64,000 nt of DNA from NCBI GenBank assembly GCA_942159475.1, contig OW804096.1, positions 87,957,784-88,021,783 on the forward strand, given 5' to 3'. The notes beneath the pieces are model-generated. The model did not search any database, had not been told where the DNA came from, and saw nothing but the letters and a program-made list of their open reading frames with translations. Position numbers and translations under genes: made by a program. This DNA comes from Sthenelais limicola (taxonomy: Eukaryota; Annelida; Polychaeta; Phyllodocida; Sigalionidae). Below are positions 21,394 through 33,690 of this stretch, in pieces (within the stretch, counting starts at the first letter, position 1; each line of letters begins with the position of its first letter).

Positions 21394-21545
21394 AAGGTGA
21401 TACATAGGCAAAAGTGACCGAGGGACGATCTGTCGTCCCATATTTCCCTTGGGCTCCGCAATCCTGTTCGTTCACTAACGCAAACTCACGGGATTGCTCT
21501 GCCCACGATCGTCCCTCTGTCACTTTTGCCTATTTATTATACCTT
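21394..21545. mobile_element. 152-bp foldback MITE
   Basis: The left arm AAGGT...ATAGGCAAAAGTGACCGAGGGACGAT (21394-21430) returns inverted as ATCGTCCCTCTGTCACTTTTGCCTAT...ACCTT (ending 21545). Near-identical arms of about 37 bp are separated by roughly 75 bp. No coding capacity. Confidence 0.8.
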
Positions 21546-24020
21546 TAGTGGGGTTGGTATGATATGCCCAAAGGCTTAAGCACTGATCGTCATATCAAAG
21601 ATATCCCCCTGCTGTGCATTATAGCACCTCAAGAGTGCTAAAACATGATGTCACCGTAACGTGTTGGCACATTACGGTGACATAAAGTATGTGAAATAAT
21701 AATAGGGCAGTTCACAAATTTGACAGCAGCGCCACAGCTCCAGTGGTGGTAATGAGCTGAAGTCAAGGTATGACGGGCACTTGTCCATTGCCCCTAGACC
21801 TTTACCATAGGGGCCCAACTTTCCCCACCTTTCTCTCCAAAGATTCTAGCACGTTTCCCAACATGCTGAGCAGAATTATAGAATGGTATGTTTAGAGTAA
21901 TCTTGCCAGACTTCAGGCCGTTTGACCCATAAGATTTTAAAATATGCTAAGTTTTGTCAGAGTGTATTTACCAAGAACATAGACCCACGGGTACACACGG
22001 ACAGGCAGCAGGCAGCTCGGGTCCTGTTGACGGGTCAGTGATGGGCAGTGGTGGGGTCAAGTGAGAAGTCCAGTAAGGGGAGTATTTGGCCCGCATTTAT
22101 GTGTGGTTGTAATTAATAACACATGCTCAAAATGATTCAGAGCAGTCCCGCAGGCACTGACTGCTGAATATGTGAAGTCTGCTATTATGTGACATTATTT
22201 ATACATGTATTGTGTGGACATACAGAGAAGCCTTTTTTCTAATAATCGTGCCTCTAAATACTTAAATAGATTAATATTTACCCGCATAAACAACCAATAC
22301 AAGTATTCAAGTCATATTAACAGGATAACGAGGGGAAGAATGTGATATATGCTTGTATAAATTCTAAATATAATAGATTATATGTGTATATGGACAGAGG
22401 GTAAATGCCCTGTGATCGCTGCTGTTATCGCTGCCATTACCATTATCATTGCTTTTCTTCTAGTTGGAATATTTTTACAAACTAAAAAGCATTATGACCC
22501 TTATGTCGAGACCTATGAATTACACAATACTTCAAAACATTATGTGCATATTTGCTTTATTTATTTCTAATTTAAATTCTCATTTATGTAGAAATATCTA
22601 CCATTCCTTGGTGCCCTTATCATCAGCATTCTCATCACAGATTCTACCAAGCTGCCCTGAGTACAATATTCATCATTAACATTCCCAATTTCGTCTATAT
22701 TATCAGAAATATGTCTTGTTAATGTACGAAAAATAATAAATCAATAGAAGCAATTTTTAAAACTTAAGAATTTTCAGCCAAATGACGACCAATTGGTGGA
22801 ATTGCTCAGATATATGTATCTACCATATGAATGAGAAAAAAGCGAAGAAGACTTTATTGACAGGTTCCATAAGTTGAATGTGATTCTGGAAGAACTTAAA
22901 GCTGCACTCCAAGCTATTTCTAAACAAATCTCAAGTTTCACTTGTTTAGATCTGAAATACCCGACCTTGTCCCAAGCGTCTGGGTCTCTTTCTTAATGTT
23001 GAAGTTTGATATTTGAGAAGAAATACTCCTCCTCCGAATAGGTGTCAGGCTATCCCAAATCGCTCAGAAATGTGGGCAACCAGAACCCAAAGGCTGGTTG
23101 CCCAGCCACTAAACATGGTTGCCCGGGATCTTTTGTTAAAAGATAGTTTAGTCAGTGGACACAATACAACTATGAACATGATTTAACTGTGTCAATTTAT
23201 GAGATGGTAACGCCAGTATTCAAATAGGCGTCTTCTGATATTTTCCCCAAAAGTTAAGTAAATTCATCAATCTAGCCAAAATGTCACAATATTGAACTTC
23301 AGAAAGAATATAAAATATTAAGAATATGACAAAACTGTATTGAAAAATCGAACATATACCATTCATGTATATTACATAGAAGAAGGACTGATGGTTGGTA
23401 GACAATGCAGGCACAGACATAACTTGATTTGATTTCATAAACTCCAAACCAAACAAAACCTGCATGTGTCTTTGTAGTTGTCTGTGCAAACCTCTAATTA
23501 TAGCATAAACATGGTACAAGGTTATTGCTGCACTGAGAAAACAGTGGGTGAAAGCAAAGATTATAAAGTACTACTACTATATAATTTTTGGGGAAAGCTG
23601 GTCGCCTGACGGACAACCTCATGTGTTTTCTTAGTTGCCCGTACTGACGTTTTGGTTGTCCCGGGACCCCAAAACGGCGATTCAGCGAACTCTGGGTGTA
23701 CACCTTTACGCGTCCTGTCTGTTAGGTGGCGACCTACATAGCCTTGTTGCACTTCCAGAGGCGCCATGCACATGCGGACAGAGGAAGAGTCTGTGTGCAC
23801 AGAGAGGGAAAGATGGGGCTGGGCCTGGTACAGAGGTGCCATCATGTGTCTATAGAGTGCATCTACAAAACAACGATGATGTCCTCAACGAATATCCCTG
23901 TGTGTCCCGATCATAAAATCACAGAATATAGACATTTATCTTACTTTACTTTCGATAGTATTGACTTGATTTAAGATGATACCGTATGGTAATGAATTAT
24001 ACAATAATAGCACGAATTAG
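21546..24020. other. Intergenic, no recognised gene
   Basis: AT-rich sequence. A 62-codon plus-strand frame at 22382-22570 has one strongly hydrophobic stretch (VIAAVIAAITIIIAFLLVGI) but no homologue I recognise. A GC-richer patch at 23580-23850 is open on both strands and unidentifiable. Confidence 0.45.
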
Positions 24021-24850
24021 GTTATTCGTCCTAATACAATTTATTTTTTACATTTTCTAGGTAATTTCTGAGCTCCTTTTTATGTTTGATTCGTGAGCAA
24101 CAGGGGGTAATGATTTCCATATTAATTTAGCCTTGTAAATAAAGCTGTTTTTATGAAGTGTTGTCTTAGGAATATTTATTTTTAAGTTTTTTCTATTTTT
24201 TGCATGACTTCGAGTTGACAGTAATCTTTGATCTAAATTCCCATCTGACTGTGTCAGATAGAAAGCTACCTCTAAGGAGTGTAAGTTTGATCTGTCTTCA
24301 TTTTTTAGTATTTTTAGTTCTTCATATTTGTCATCAGCATTCACTCTTTTCGGTGATATAAATACATATCTGATTGCAGAGTTTAGGAGTGAGTGTAACC
24401 TTTTTTGAAGTTTTTTACAAGCTGATGAATAAAAGATGTCACCGCTTTCTATTACTGGTATGATAAGCATATTTACTGTATCAGTTTTCACTTTTTTACT
24501 AAGTATATAACTTGATTTTCTTAGTGAATTTACCTTCCATTTTACTCTGTTTATAACAGAGTTCAGATGATCGTTAAAAGATAGTTTTTCATCAATGGTT
24601 AGACCATGGTGTTTATATTGGCTAACTTGGGTCAGGATATTATTCCCCAGCAGGAGACTATGGGTGATTTGATTTTTTTCTACCTTTATTAAACTGGATT
24701 TATTGTGTTTTGGAGGCATTCATGGAAATGGTATTACTTTAGCACCAGGTGTTAATACGGTCCAGATTTTTTTGTAATTGTTGATACATTGTTGATTCAT
24801 TTTTATTTTTTATTGCTATCGGGTTAAACTATATTTCCGTCATTTCTACC
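24005..24850 (-). pseudogene. CR1/jockey-like LINE, 3' fragment with frameshifts
   Basis: The minus strand encodes the C-terminal part of a non-LTR reverse transcriptase. A segment near 24800-24730 reads QQLQKNLDRINTWC, a stop, then SNTISMNASKTQ, the usual block before the thumb. A 220-codon frame (24719-24057) follows with QYKHHGLTIDEKLSFNDHL, PVIESGDIFYSSA and AKLIWKSLPP. The two parts are in different frames, with in-frame stops between them. Near the 3' end the ending KKELRNYLENVKNKLY is in another frame again. Endonuclease and RT palm are missing, so this is a 5'-truncated dead copy, as is typical of LINEs. Confidence 0.85.
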
Positions 24851-25601
24851 GATTCAGATTTTTTATTTATTTCTTTATTAAGTCGCTAGACACTGACCCG
24901 GCCGAATACGCCAAGGTCAAGGTCGCCATAATGTGGGCGCGCGACATTAGAGCCCCGTACACTTGGGCCTTTGGACAGTAATACCCATGCAGCGGGAGCT
25001 ACCAGTAGTGTGGGCCGTACCGTCTGATTTCGGGGCGCATTTAAAATGTTGAGTTGAAGTGCAGTCTGGAAGACCTGCATGAAGTCCATTTTCCAAATCT
25101 GTGTTATTTGATATACCTTGGATGGAAAACTTTTTCCCCTGTATTATCTATGGCATAGTGTACTAGAATATATTTTTAAAAGACCACTAAACCCCTCATA
25201 TTGAGCTACACAATTTTTTTTTAATTTTTAATATTTAAGTTGTCTAAAAATAGCTCAGTTGATATGCTTCGCGGAGCTTTGGCTCTCCGGGAAGCATGTA
25301 AACACGGTACCCGCGATCGGTAATCGACCCGTGATTCTAGTACTATAATTATAGAAAAACAGAAAAGAAACCACATCATTAAATAGAGCATTAAATTCCC
25401 TATCGAATGATATAAATTTTATTAATGTAGCTCAAGAAATGGCCACGATATGAACGTTTTGATTTATCAATATACTAATGGGGCTGTCAGCGGTGATGTC
25501 AGTGGGGCTGTCAGCGGGGCAGCGGGGCTCTCTGAGACTTCTATAATATTTTTTCAGTGATATCTGATGACATATGATCAAATTTTATGCACATATAATA
25601 A

Positions 25602-25766
25602 ATAGAGAATGGAACTCGCCAGCAATAATCGAAAAAAATTTTGATTATTGCCGGCTCGTCCCATTCTCTATCTTAGTTAACATTTGTAATGAATTGCTTG
25701 AAGAAGCGTGCACATGTATCTAATTGATATGTTCTAAGCGACTAAAACCAACGAGCACGTTAACTG
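25602..25766. repeat. Palindrome H4 plus half-H1
   Basis: 25602-25671 is an inverted repeat, AGAGAATGG...CCATTCTCT outside and GCAATAATC...GATTATTGC inside. Two tandem mismatches between the arms read GA/GA on the minus strand. At 25735-25766 lies AAGCGACTAAAACCAACGAG and CACGTTAACTG, the right half of palindrome H1. Confidence 0.8.
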
Positions 25767-25867
25767 TTTTCATATATGCCTGTACTAAACAAAAATGAAC
25801 CGGTCAGATTAAGAAAATCATGTTGTGTATATAGTTGAATCTTGGCGATACACCTGGTAAATAATAC

Positions 25868-26095
25868 GGAAGCCCATCGCTGCCATCTCGTCTCTCACCT
25901 CTTGGCCTCTCGCCTCTCACTTTTGAATTCTCGCCTCTCACCTCTCGCCTCTCACCTTTGAATTCTCGCCTCTCACCTTCTAAGTCTTGCCTCTCGCCTC
26001 TTGTGTCTCGCCTCTCGTCTCTAGCCTCTCGCCTCTTATCTCTTGTCTCTCGCCTCTTGCCTCTCACCTCTCGCCTCTCGCCTCTCACCTTCAAC
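25868..26095 (+). repeat. CTCGCCTCTCA minisatellite with unique anchor
   Basis: The unique anchor ACGGAAGCCCATCGCTGCCA leads into about 210 bp of CTCGCCTCTCAC-type units with TTTGAATT interruptions. The minus-strand frame (GERREVRGERREV...) is repeat-encoded and not a gene. An inverted copy of anchor plus units is at 37222-37322. Confidence 0.9.
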
Positions 26096-26187
26096 ATTGA
26101 CGCCATTAGCTTCCGTTTCCCACATAGTAGATCCATTTTTTCAATGGGACTGAACTTATAATGGCAGACTTCCTTGACACTAGGTAT

Positions 26188-26372
26188 GAGGGTGAGAAGG
26201 AGAGGTAGGGTGAGAGGGAGAGGTAGGGTGAGAGGGAGAGGGAGGGGGAGAGGGAGAGGTAGAGTGAGAGGAGAAGGGAGGGTGAGAAGGAGAGGTAGGG
26301 TGAGAGGGAGGGTGAGAAGGAGAGGTAGGGTGAGGGGGAGAGGGAGGGTGACATGGAGAGGAAGGGTGAGAG
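26188..26372. repeat. AGGGTGAGAGGGAGAGGT minisatellite
   Basis: About 185 bp of purine-only units of 6-18 bp on the plus strand. Frames on both strands are artefacts of the repeat. It lies about 95 bp from the CTCGCC array and is its approximate purine/pyrimidine mirror. Confidence 0.9.
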
Positions 26373-26399
26373 GGAAATATACTTTGCCATGATTTGCTC

Positions 26400-27145
26400 A
26401 TAGAAGTATCTAGCTGTTCTCTCTAAATATTTCCTTTTACCTTAAAGAAGCAACTTGGAATATGGATTAAGAGATCTTGCAAGCTTTTTATATTCCTCCA
26501 GGAATTTCCATAGATCTACAGGCAGGTGGGATAGAAAAGACCTTTGGGGGCAATATGAATATTCAGTACCATACTATTTGTGGTTGCAACTAGTTGGTTC
26601 TGTTCGTGGTGGGTGAACAGAGACTGAATCTATTCTTTTGTCTTGTGCCTCATACAATTAATTTCTTCAGTTGTTTTGGTGGGAGTTGTACTTTTGTTGC
26701 AATGGTTGTTTTGGGAACCTGTGTTGCTGGGGCCTTTGCTCGCCCTGTTGTTGCTGATGTTGCTGAGCCTACAACACTTCTTGTCACGTGTGTGCCTTAT
26801 TCATATCTGTGACCATATTAGTGCATTCCAGCAATCTCACCACCTGTGTTTGGAATTTTAAGTCAAATGACTCCTGGCCTCACTTACTTGACTGTTTGTA
26901 TCTGTCAGTCCATCAGAGAAATCACCAATAATGCTAGCTCTATCATTTATCTCTCTTTAATCAAGGAGAACAGGGCTATAGGGCATTGCAAAAGTTGGTG
27001 GCATTGCAAACTTGGGCTTGGAGTTCTCCACCAGTCTTGATGTATGAAAATATAGAATACTAGCAAAGTCCCATCCTTTGAAAGGTTAAGAGGTAGGCTC
27101 TCTATGGAAGTTTTGGCCAAGAATTGGTAGGAACTGTTGGGTAGA
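26400..27145. other. Intergenic, no recognised gene
   Basis: A plus-strand stretch (26594-26812) is open in two frames and Val/Leu-rich, with GTTGTTG words, but no start context or homologue supports a gene. Confidence 0.4.
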
Positions 27146-28925
27146 AATCTCGCACACTACTCTCTCTCCCTCCCTCTCCCTTTCTTCCTTCACAGGCTAT
27201 AAATACCTCCCCCTCTCTCTCACCTCCCCACCCTTCCCTTTCCATCCCTCCACCTCTCCCTCTCCCTTCCTGACTTCTCTCTCCCTCTCATCCCCCTCTA
27301 TCCCCTTCTCCCTTCAGTCTTTTCTTCTCTCTCCCCTCCCCTCTCAATCCCCTCTTGAATTTCTCTCCCCTCTCCTTTCTCTCTGTCCCTCATACCCTCT
27401 CTCATCTTGCTCCACCACTCTGATTCCCATCCTCTCCTGCCCCTCGTCTTTTTTCCCCCTCTGCTGTCTCTCACTCCCAACCTCTCTCCCTTCTTCTCTC
27501 TCCCACCTTCACTTTCTCCTCCACTTCTCTCTACCCCTATCTCTCTTTTTCCCCCTCTGAACCCACACTCACCTTTCCCAACCACTCTGCTTCCCTTTCC
27601 CTCTCATCCCCTTCTGCTCTCTCTGCATTGCAATGGACATGAAGGCACAACATCAATGTTCTCTTATTATTTCCCAACAGGGCTTTCCAAGGCTATAGAG
27701 TGTGAAGATTAAAATGGGCTTCAAAATCACATTTTCACCCCAGATACCTTCCCAAATCACATATATTCTGGTGGAAAAATATCTCCACCAATAAGTTATA
27801 TAGATCTAAAGGGCTATTGTAGATGTAGACCAAGGGATTGCTAGTGTGTCAATGAGTGTTTAATAGAACATAGGCTTGGGTGCTCTTGGTACTGGTACAT
27901 ACATATTAATGAGCATGGGTGAACCAACACCTCAATGGCAGCTATGGAGAGGCTATAGGCCTGTCGTGAGTGGGCAGTGGCGGCACCATCAGTGATAAAG
28001 CCTACTAAACAGGAGGACGTCCCATCAGGGTTATAGCCTTGCGGGAATGTAGCTATATGGGCTACTAAGATGAAAAGTACATGAAATATTTGTTTTAAAT
28101 AGCTGGAAGCTCTCAGATATATAAACCTACCATCTCACTTGCTAAATATGCGTTTTTATATAAAACTAGCAAAGTACCCGTCCTCTGGACGGTCACCCTC
28201 TCTCCCCACACTTCCCCTTCTCTCTCATTTCCCTCCCCCTTTTCTTTCTTTCATGCCTGTTTTTCTCTCCCAACCCCATCTCCGATACCCCCCCCCATCT
28301 CCCTCATGCTCCCCCTCCCCTCTCTCCCTTCCCCTACATCCTCCCCCTCACCTCTTTCATCTTTTCTTTCCCTTCCCTGGATCCCCCTCTCTTATTCCCC
28401 CACCCTCCCTTTTCTTAACTCTCCCCCTCCTACACCCTTTCTATCCCATCACTCTCTTCAATACTCCCACCCTGTCCCTCTCCTCTTCTTCACTCTCCCA
28501 CTCCTCTGCATGTAGTTAGGTCCCCCTGAATCGTTGTGGGAAATGACATAGTGTCTCACAGGGGCTTTCCCAGGCTATAGATAGAGTGTAGAGATCCCAA
28601 TTTAAAAAAGGCTTCAAAATTACATTTCCACCCCAGATATCCTCTTGTCCCTCACCCTATCCGATTTCCCCCACCCTATCCCTATGCTATTCTCCTTCCC
28701 TCTCCCGTCCTTTCCCTCCCTCCCTCTCGATCCCTTCTTCCCTCTCCCTCCCATTGCTAGGGAATTCCACGTTGCCGTGCAGACGGAGGGAGAGGCATGA
28801 CGTCAATCTCTTTTATTTTCTAACAGGGGCTTTCCCATGCTAAAAATAGTTGTATAAAAAAATGAATAAAAAGGGCTTCAAAATCACATTTCCACCCCAA
28901 ATACCTTCACAAACCACATACAACG
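27146..28925 (+). repeat. Three-copy tandem unit with polypyrimidine body
   Basis: Each unit has a C/T-only body (CCCTCTCC words) followed by a conserved tail: CAGGGCTTTCC-AGGCTATAG, then GGCTTCAAAATCACATTT and CACCCCAGATACCTT. Tails lie near 27678-27753, 28558-28640 and 28825-28912. A shared head, ACTAGCAAAGT-CCC-TCC, precedes the first two bodies (27060 and 28166). The Pro/Ser/Leu frames on the plus strand are artefacts. Confidence 0.8.
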
Positions 28926-29361
28926 ACATCCAGAGATGGGGGACAGACCTCTACAGATGAGTAAAGTGGTTTGTAATACAACAAATTCCGAGAACATTCC
29001 AGACAAAGAAAACCTTCTTTCTACCATTTCTTTTCTACCTCCTTTCCTAGAAATCGCTCTAGCCGTATATTATATGGATGAACATGTGAACAATTTAGGG
29101 AAATGAGCAATTGAATTGGCAGGCTATGTGACTGTCAAGTGGCTTGCCTTGCTACGGTGTTTGGTCACGGGACCCGCTCGCCACTGGACCTGGGGCCGGG
29201 TCATGGGACCCGTCGCACTGGTCACAGCATGGGTAAATTTTTGTGTGTGCATGATAATTGGTGAGGTATTAATAATGTATACGATTCCAAATGGTCAGGA
29301 GGAACGCTTAGTAAACATCAGAATAATGAATACAAGTATTAATCATACCTTGAGTTTACAA

Positions 29362-29475
29362 GGGGCAGCAACACCACCAACCTCTCCCATCCCTCCACCT
29401 TCAGGGGCGGCAGGGGTAACACCACCAACCGCTCCCATCCCTCCCCCTTCAGGGGCGGCAGGGGTAACACCAGGG
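29362..29475 (+). repeat. 54-bp minisatellite, about 2 copies
   Basis: CAGGGGCGGCAGGGGTAACA and CCTCCACCTTCAGGGGCGGC blocks repeat on a 54-bp period. The surrounding open frame (29116-29496) lacks an ATG at its start and is not called as a gene. Confidence 0.8.
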
Positions 29476-29499
29476 GTAGCAGTAAATAGTCAGTAGGCC

Positions 29500-30855
29500 T
29501 ACAGTGCATGGCCTAGGCTACATGTTTTCTAATAAATTGTGGGTGCAACTGTTCAAAAGTTTGAAAATCAGGCTATACCTTTGCTGAGTATCCAAACATT
29601 ATAATAACTATAATGTTCATGCGATTATGCAAGAAAAACAGGGTTAAAAAGGCTCCGACAAAAGATGGTTTTCCATAGGCTTGCACTGCATGATTATCTG
29701 TCCCCCCGGTTCGCTGAAGCCTCGTTTTCAGGACAGCCATATATGCCTATATAACACAGCCCTTTGAGTGACTTGTCTGTCCCTTCTCCTACAGGACTCT
29801 ACAGTGTGTCTACCAGGTACCCCCCATTTCAACTATATAATACTGCTGGAGAACCCTAGTTTCCATGGCCCACCAGAGCATTCTCAATGAATTTATATAT
29901 AGCCTCTTGGTTAAATGTGGATAACTCTCACTTCATTTATAGCGGGGGAGGAACCTGTCAGAATACCCAAGAATCGTGCAAAATGTGATACCTTTTTGAA
30001 ATTTGGTACACTGTTAGGTGAGACCATAGGCTTTCCAAAAACCATCAGCAGCAAGTTGGTCCACACCCCTGGTGGCCGGTAGCTGCGAAATACAAAATGT
30101 CCGCCATCAGAAGCAAATGCACCATATCTTTGCTTCTACCAACGAGAGTAAATTCAGAAGAGTATGAAGTCCTGCGTCGGCAGAAAGATGTAACAATTTT
30201 CCCCATCTTATCTTGGAATCTGATGGCCCAGCCGGTCACCCCTTTCATCCGAGGTTGTTTGTAACTTCTTAAAGGGACTTCAGCCTCCCCTCTCATTTTC
30301 CATTTTGGAAGTGCAAGTGAAGTTTCTTTCATTATTGTTTAAATATTGCATAAATCTGATTTATAACTTCACAATCAGGTTCAGAACATCTATAGCTCTG
30401 GACCTGTACACCTGATTTGTGAAAATAAAATAAAACTGAGCAAGTATCATGAAGTAATTCATTTGTTGACTAATTTTCAATCAGTTTTTTCCATTTGATC
30501 ATATGATCCGATTTGATTTGGAGCACATAAAACATATCAATGTGTAGCTAATGATCTCTCCATCCATAGGTCTCATGGTAATTCTGCAAATCAGATCGGA
30601 ACAATGTTAAATGTGGTGATATTTCCATTTCTCTGTATAAATTAATGAGTTGAAATTTGCCAGAACATGTGGTTTTATGGCATTTTATGGCCTTTTATGG
30701 TCCTTTCCCCGATTTTCTGCACCAGACCCCTTACTGTGGCTCACAGCAGGGTCAAACAAGCTCGGGTATAGCATCGGACATACTTCTAACTCTCTTCATC
30801 CAGACTCGTTGCTTCTACTGATCGTAATTTCAAGTATAACACCAATTTATTGATG
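29500..30855. other. Intergenic, no recognised gene
   Basis: A minus-strand ATG frame of 95 codons (30332-30045) is present, but its translation has no motif or family I know. The rest is AT-rich. Confidence 0.4.
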
Positions 30856-30859
30856 TTTT

Positions 30860-31400
30860 AAGGTGTGGGGAATCATGTTCTGAAGTTATTTTTTACTTTC
30901 AAAGTCTTTTTCACTGTCAAAATCCAATATGGCCGCCATCTGGGAAAAAAATATCATATCTCAGCTCCTTTTACCAATATCCATGTACAATACCAGCTTT
31001 TCTATGGTTTGAGGTATGAGGAATCCATTTACCTAGTGATTTCTTTATTTTAAAGTTATTTTCAAGGTCAAAATCTAATATGGCTGCCACCAGGAAACAA
31101 AAAAGTCATATCTCAGCTCCCATTTTAATATTAACAGCTATAAGCAAGTATTATATCTCAGCAGCTATACCACCATATATAATATCACTTTTCATGGGTT
31201 TTTATATATCAAAATACCCTTTCTGAACCATCTTTCTGTCTCCAGGTCATTTCCAGGTCAAAATCCAATATGGCCACCACCTCAAAATGAAAATATCATA
31301 TCTCAGCTCCAGTTAGTACGAGATAGCTGTGTAATACTATTTTATTTAGTTTAAAGGTATAGGGAATCCATTTCTGAAGCTATTTTCATGATTAAAACAT
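30860..31400 (+). repeat. Tandem array T1 (150-190-bp units)
   Basis: Three full copies plus one partial of a diverged unit. Each reads GGNATC-ATT-CTGAAG, TCAAAATCCAATATGGCCGCC or a variant, then ATATCATATCTCAGCTCC. The ATGGC cores start near 30928, 31079 and 31269. Confidence 0.85.
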
Positions 31401-31403
31401 ATT

Positions 31404-31640
31404 TCATGAATTTAGGTGCACAGGATGCACTGGATATGTGACCCATGTCTTGAGGCACCCATTCCATTTCCAACCATATTGTGCAGGATCTGTCACACAG
31501 CTGTTTTTCCAAGGCACAATGCCAAACAGAAGCTGACACCAAAATGTTCTTTTGATGTGCTGGTACAAGGCTGCTTTTGTAGGTGGGATGCTCTCTAGAA
31601 TCCTAAGTTTGTGAGTGAACATCAGCCACCCTGCGTCATA
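31404..31640 (-). pseudogene. Transposable-element protein C-terminal fragment
   Basis: The minus-strand frame contains LESIPPTKAALYQHIKRTFW and later DPAQYGWKW...TWVTYPV. This order resembles the (I/P)PPT-AAL-QHI-R ... WGW ... PVWTTLP blocks of repeat-encoded hypothetical proteins common in marine invertebrates. The cysteine-rich tail usual in those proteins is absent. It directly follows the DIRS-like fragment, in a different frame. Confidence 0.5.
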
Positions 31641-31708
31641 TAGTGTGTATACTGCACTGTTCTTACTGTACATAAGCACAGTAAATTGGGTCAGGAGGAA
31701 AATTATCA

Positions 31709-33690
31709 CTATTGAAGAAGCCTCAGCTTGATACAGACATTCCTATCTGGCAAACTTCTTAATAATTCTATTACACGATGACCAAACGTATGGCCACTGC
31801 TGACCACCTTAGAACAGTGGCATAATATACCACAAAGCCTCTGAATTTGGTGTTTAGTACCTCGATTCCTACCTCTGAAGAACTGTAATTCATGGTGCAA
31901 TCTCTCTAATTTATCTGGAGGCAATGATAGTGTCATTTGTTGAGTGTTGATTTGTATTCTCAGGAACACATACGACTGGGAAGGAGACATTTTTTCCAAC
32001 TTACAAGGTCTCCTAACAGGCGAATCAGAACCATTTGTATTTTTTACATTCCTCGAAGCTGGATTCAATGACAACAAAATCATCCAGATAATTTATAACT
32101 CTGAAATAACCACAACGGTTCATGGCCTGGATGACAAAGTCACTCGGAGCAGAATGTATGAAGGGGGCCGATCTGAGGCCAAAACACAGATGGGTATCTT
32201 GATAGAAGGTATCATCCCAGCTAATGCCTTGCAGATCCCATTGAGAAGGGGTTATGGAAACAGATCGATGAGCTGATTTTAAATTGACCGTCGCCAGGTA
32301 ATCCCCTGGATGTAGAATCTCACACACATCATCAACAGTATTGAAACTAAAAGGTTAAGCTGTTTGAAGCATGAAGTTGTTGATGGAATCATTTGGAGGT
32401 TGGCTGCAATCTGTTATAGGATGGAAACTACCATGCTTTTTTGGCGATGGCACCCAACGAATGGATGCAGCAAGGCTTGGGGGACACAACTAGAAACTTC
32501 CCATCATTAAATTCCTCATTGATAAGCTGGTTCGGATAACACTGAAGAGAAGTTCCAACAGTGATAGATCGGCACGGTAGATGCCACATCCACAATATAT
32601 AATCCATTTTAAACTCCATCATACAAGAAGTCACAGAAATAAATGTCAGGCTCAGCACATAACTCATTATGACAGGCTCCTAACTTCAACTGGGAAGGCA
32701 AGCCACCAGCATGAAGGGAATCATATATACAGTCATGTAGGGACCAACATTTGTAAGGGTTGACGATGAATGGATCCCGGGAAGAAAAACCTGAATAGTC
32801 CGGGGTGGTGCGCTTATGGGCATATAATATAATATATTATATATACATATAATCATCCAATTCTGCATGAAAAGGGGGCAGAGAACTGGATAATTTCGGC
32901 AGAGTATCACATTTAGACGATTGCAACGTCCCCATCTTGACCGGAAGTCAGAAATCCCCATCTTGACCGGAAGTCACAGAGGGGACAAGAGTTCATGTGT
33001 TAATTGGTGACTCGTTTTTTTCCCCTTGAACCTACAATTCAGCAACCACGAGTATTAAAACTATAGCAGACATCTGGTTGCCAGTTGTCAGGCATAGCAG
33101 GGAAACCCAAATCATCCCGGACTCTGCCGAGAGGCTGGTTTGTTGACATTCCTCGCCGGCAATTTCCAGTTCCTTGTTTCCAAGATGGCGACAACACTTT
33201 ATCTGGCTTCTCGTCAACTTTCTTGCAATAATATCCACTCAAATAGATGCCAGCGGCAATACCTTTCTTCAGTGGTACACCATCATTCACATTCAAGGAT
33301 AATTGCTGAATGCTGTGGACAAGGTGTTTTCAATAGCCTTCTTTGTTGTGACTCTCACCTGGTGGGGAGCCGGACATACCCGATAAGACGATGGAGAATC
33401 ATGGCCAAGGCGTCAGGAGGTGATGTCGTTGAACCAGAAGCACCATGCTTCCCAGCCAATTTGTTGGATCATTGATATGCCTTCTCCAAGAACTTTAAAT
33501 AGGCAGGATCGCCTCTCTTGTAACTACCATAGCTGGCCATTGTTGAAGAATCACGTAGAGACAGTGTTAGCAGATTGAAAGTCTCCGGATCATCGAACAC
33601 TACTTTATATCTGCTACCAATTGGAGGTTGATGAGTGAAATCACATTTGCTGCATAATACTGCATAATGCACATTTGTAGGCATAATATG
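31709..33690 (-). pseudogene. DIRS-like retroelement, decayed gag-RT-RNase H
   Basis: Read on the minus strand, frames change several times. 33684-33469 and 33296-33032 look gag-like, the latter with NWQPDVCYSFNTRGC, a decayed Cys knuckle. 32830-32640 has PDYSGFSSRDPFIVNPYKCW. 32500-32430 has GKFLVVSPKPCCIHSLGAIA. 32420-32345 has PITDCSQPPNDSINNF. RT follows in 32327-32025 with DYLATVNLKSAHRS, CFGLRSAPFIHSA and the catalytic box INYLDDF. The next frame, 32083-31709, carries the RT-RNase H connection (SYVFLRIQINTQQMTLSLPP, KHQIQRLCGIL). The gene order and RT type fit tyrosine-recombinase (DIRS-like) elements. No recombinase domain is visible and stops are frequent, so it is inactive. Confidence 0.8.

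Noticed and set aside
22382..22570. 62-codon ORF with one hydrophobic helix
   Set aside because: Short, with poor start context and no homologue; hydrophobic runs are expected from T-rich DNA.
25248..25345. tRNA or tRNA-derived SINE (TAGCTCAGTTGATATGC)
   Set aside because: The A-box-like start is good, but no acceptable B box (GGTTCGANTCC) follows at the right distance and the arms do not fold as a cloverleaf.
27298..28519. Pro/Ser/Leu-rich and Arg/Gly/Glu-rich ORFs
   Set aside because: They arise from homopyrimidine tracts that lack stop codons by composition.
29116..29496. 126-codon frame with a Pro-rich repeat
   Set aside because: The frame opens without ATG and its end is encoded by a 54-bp minisatellite.
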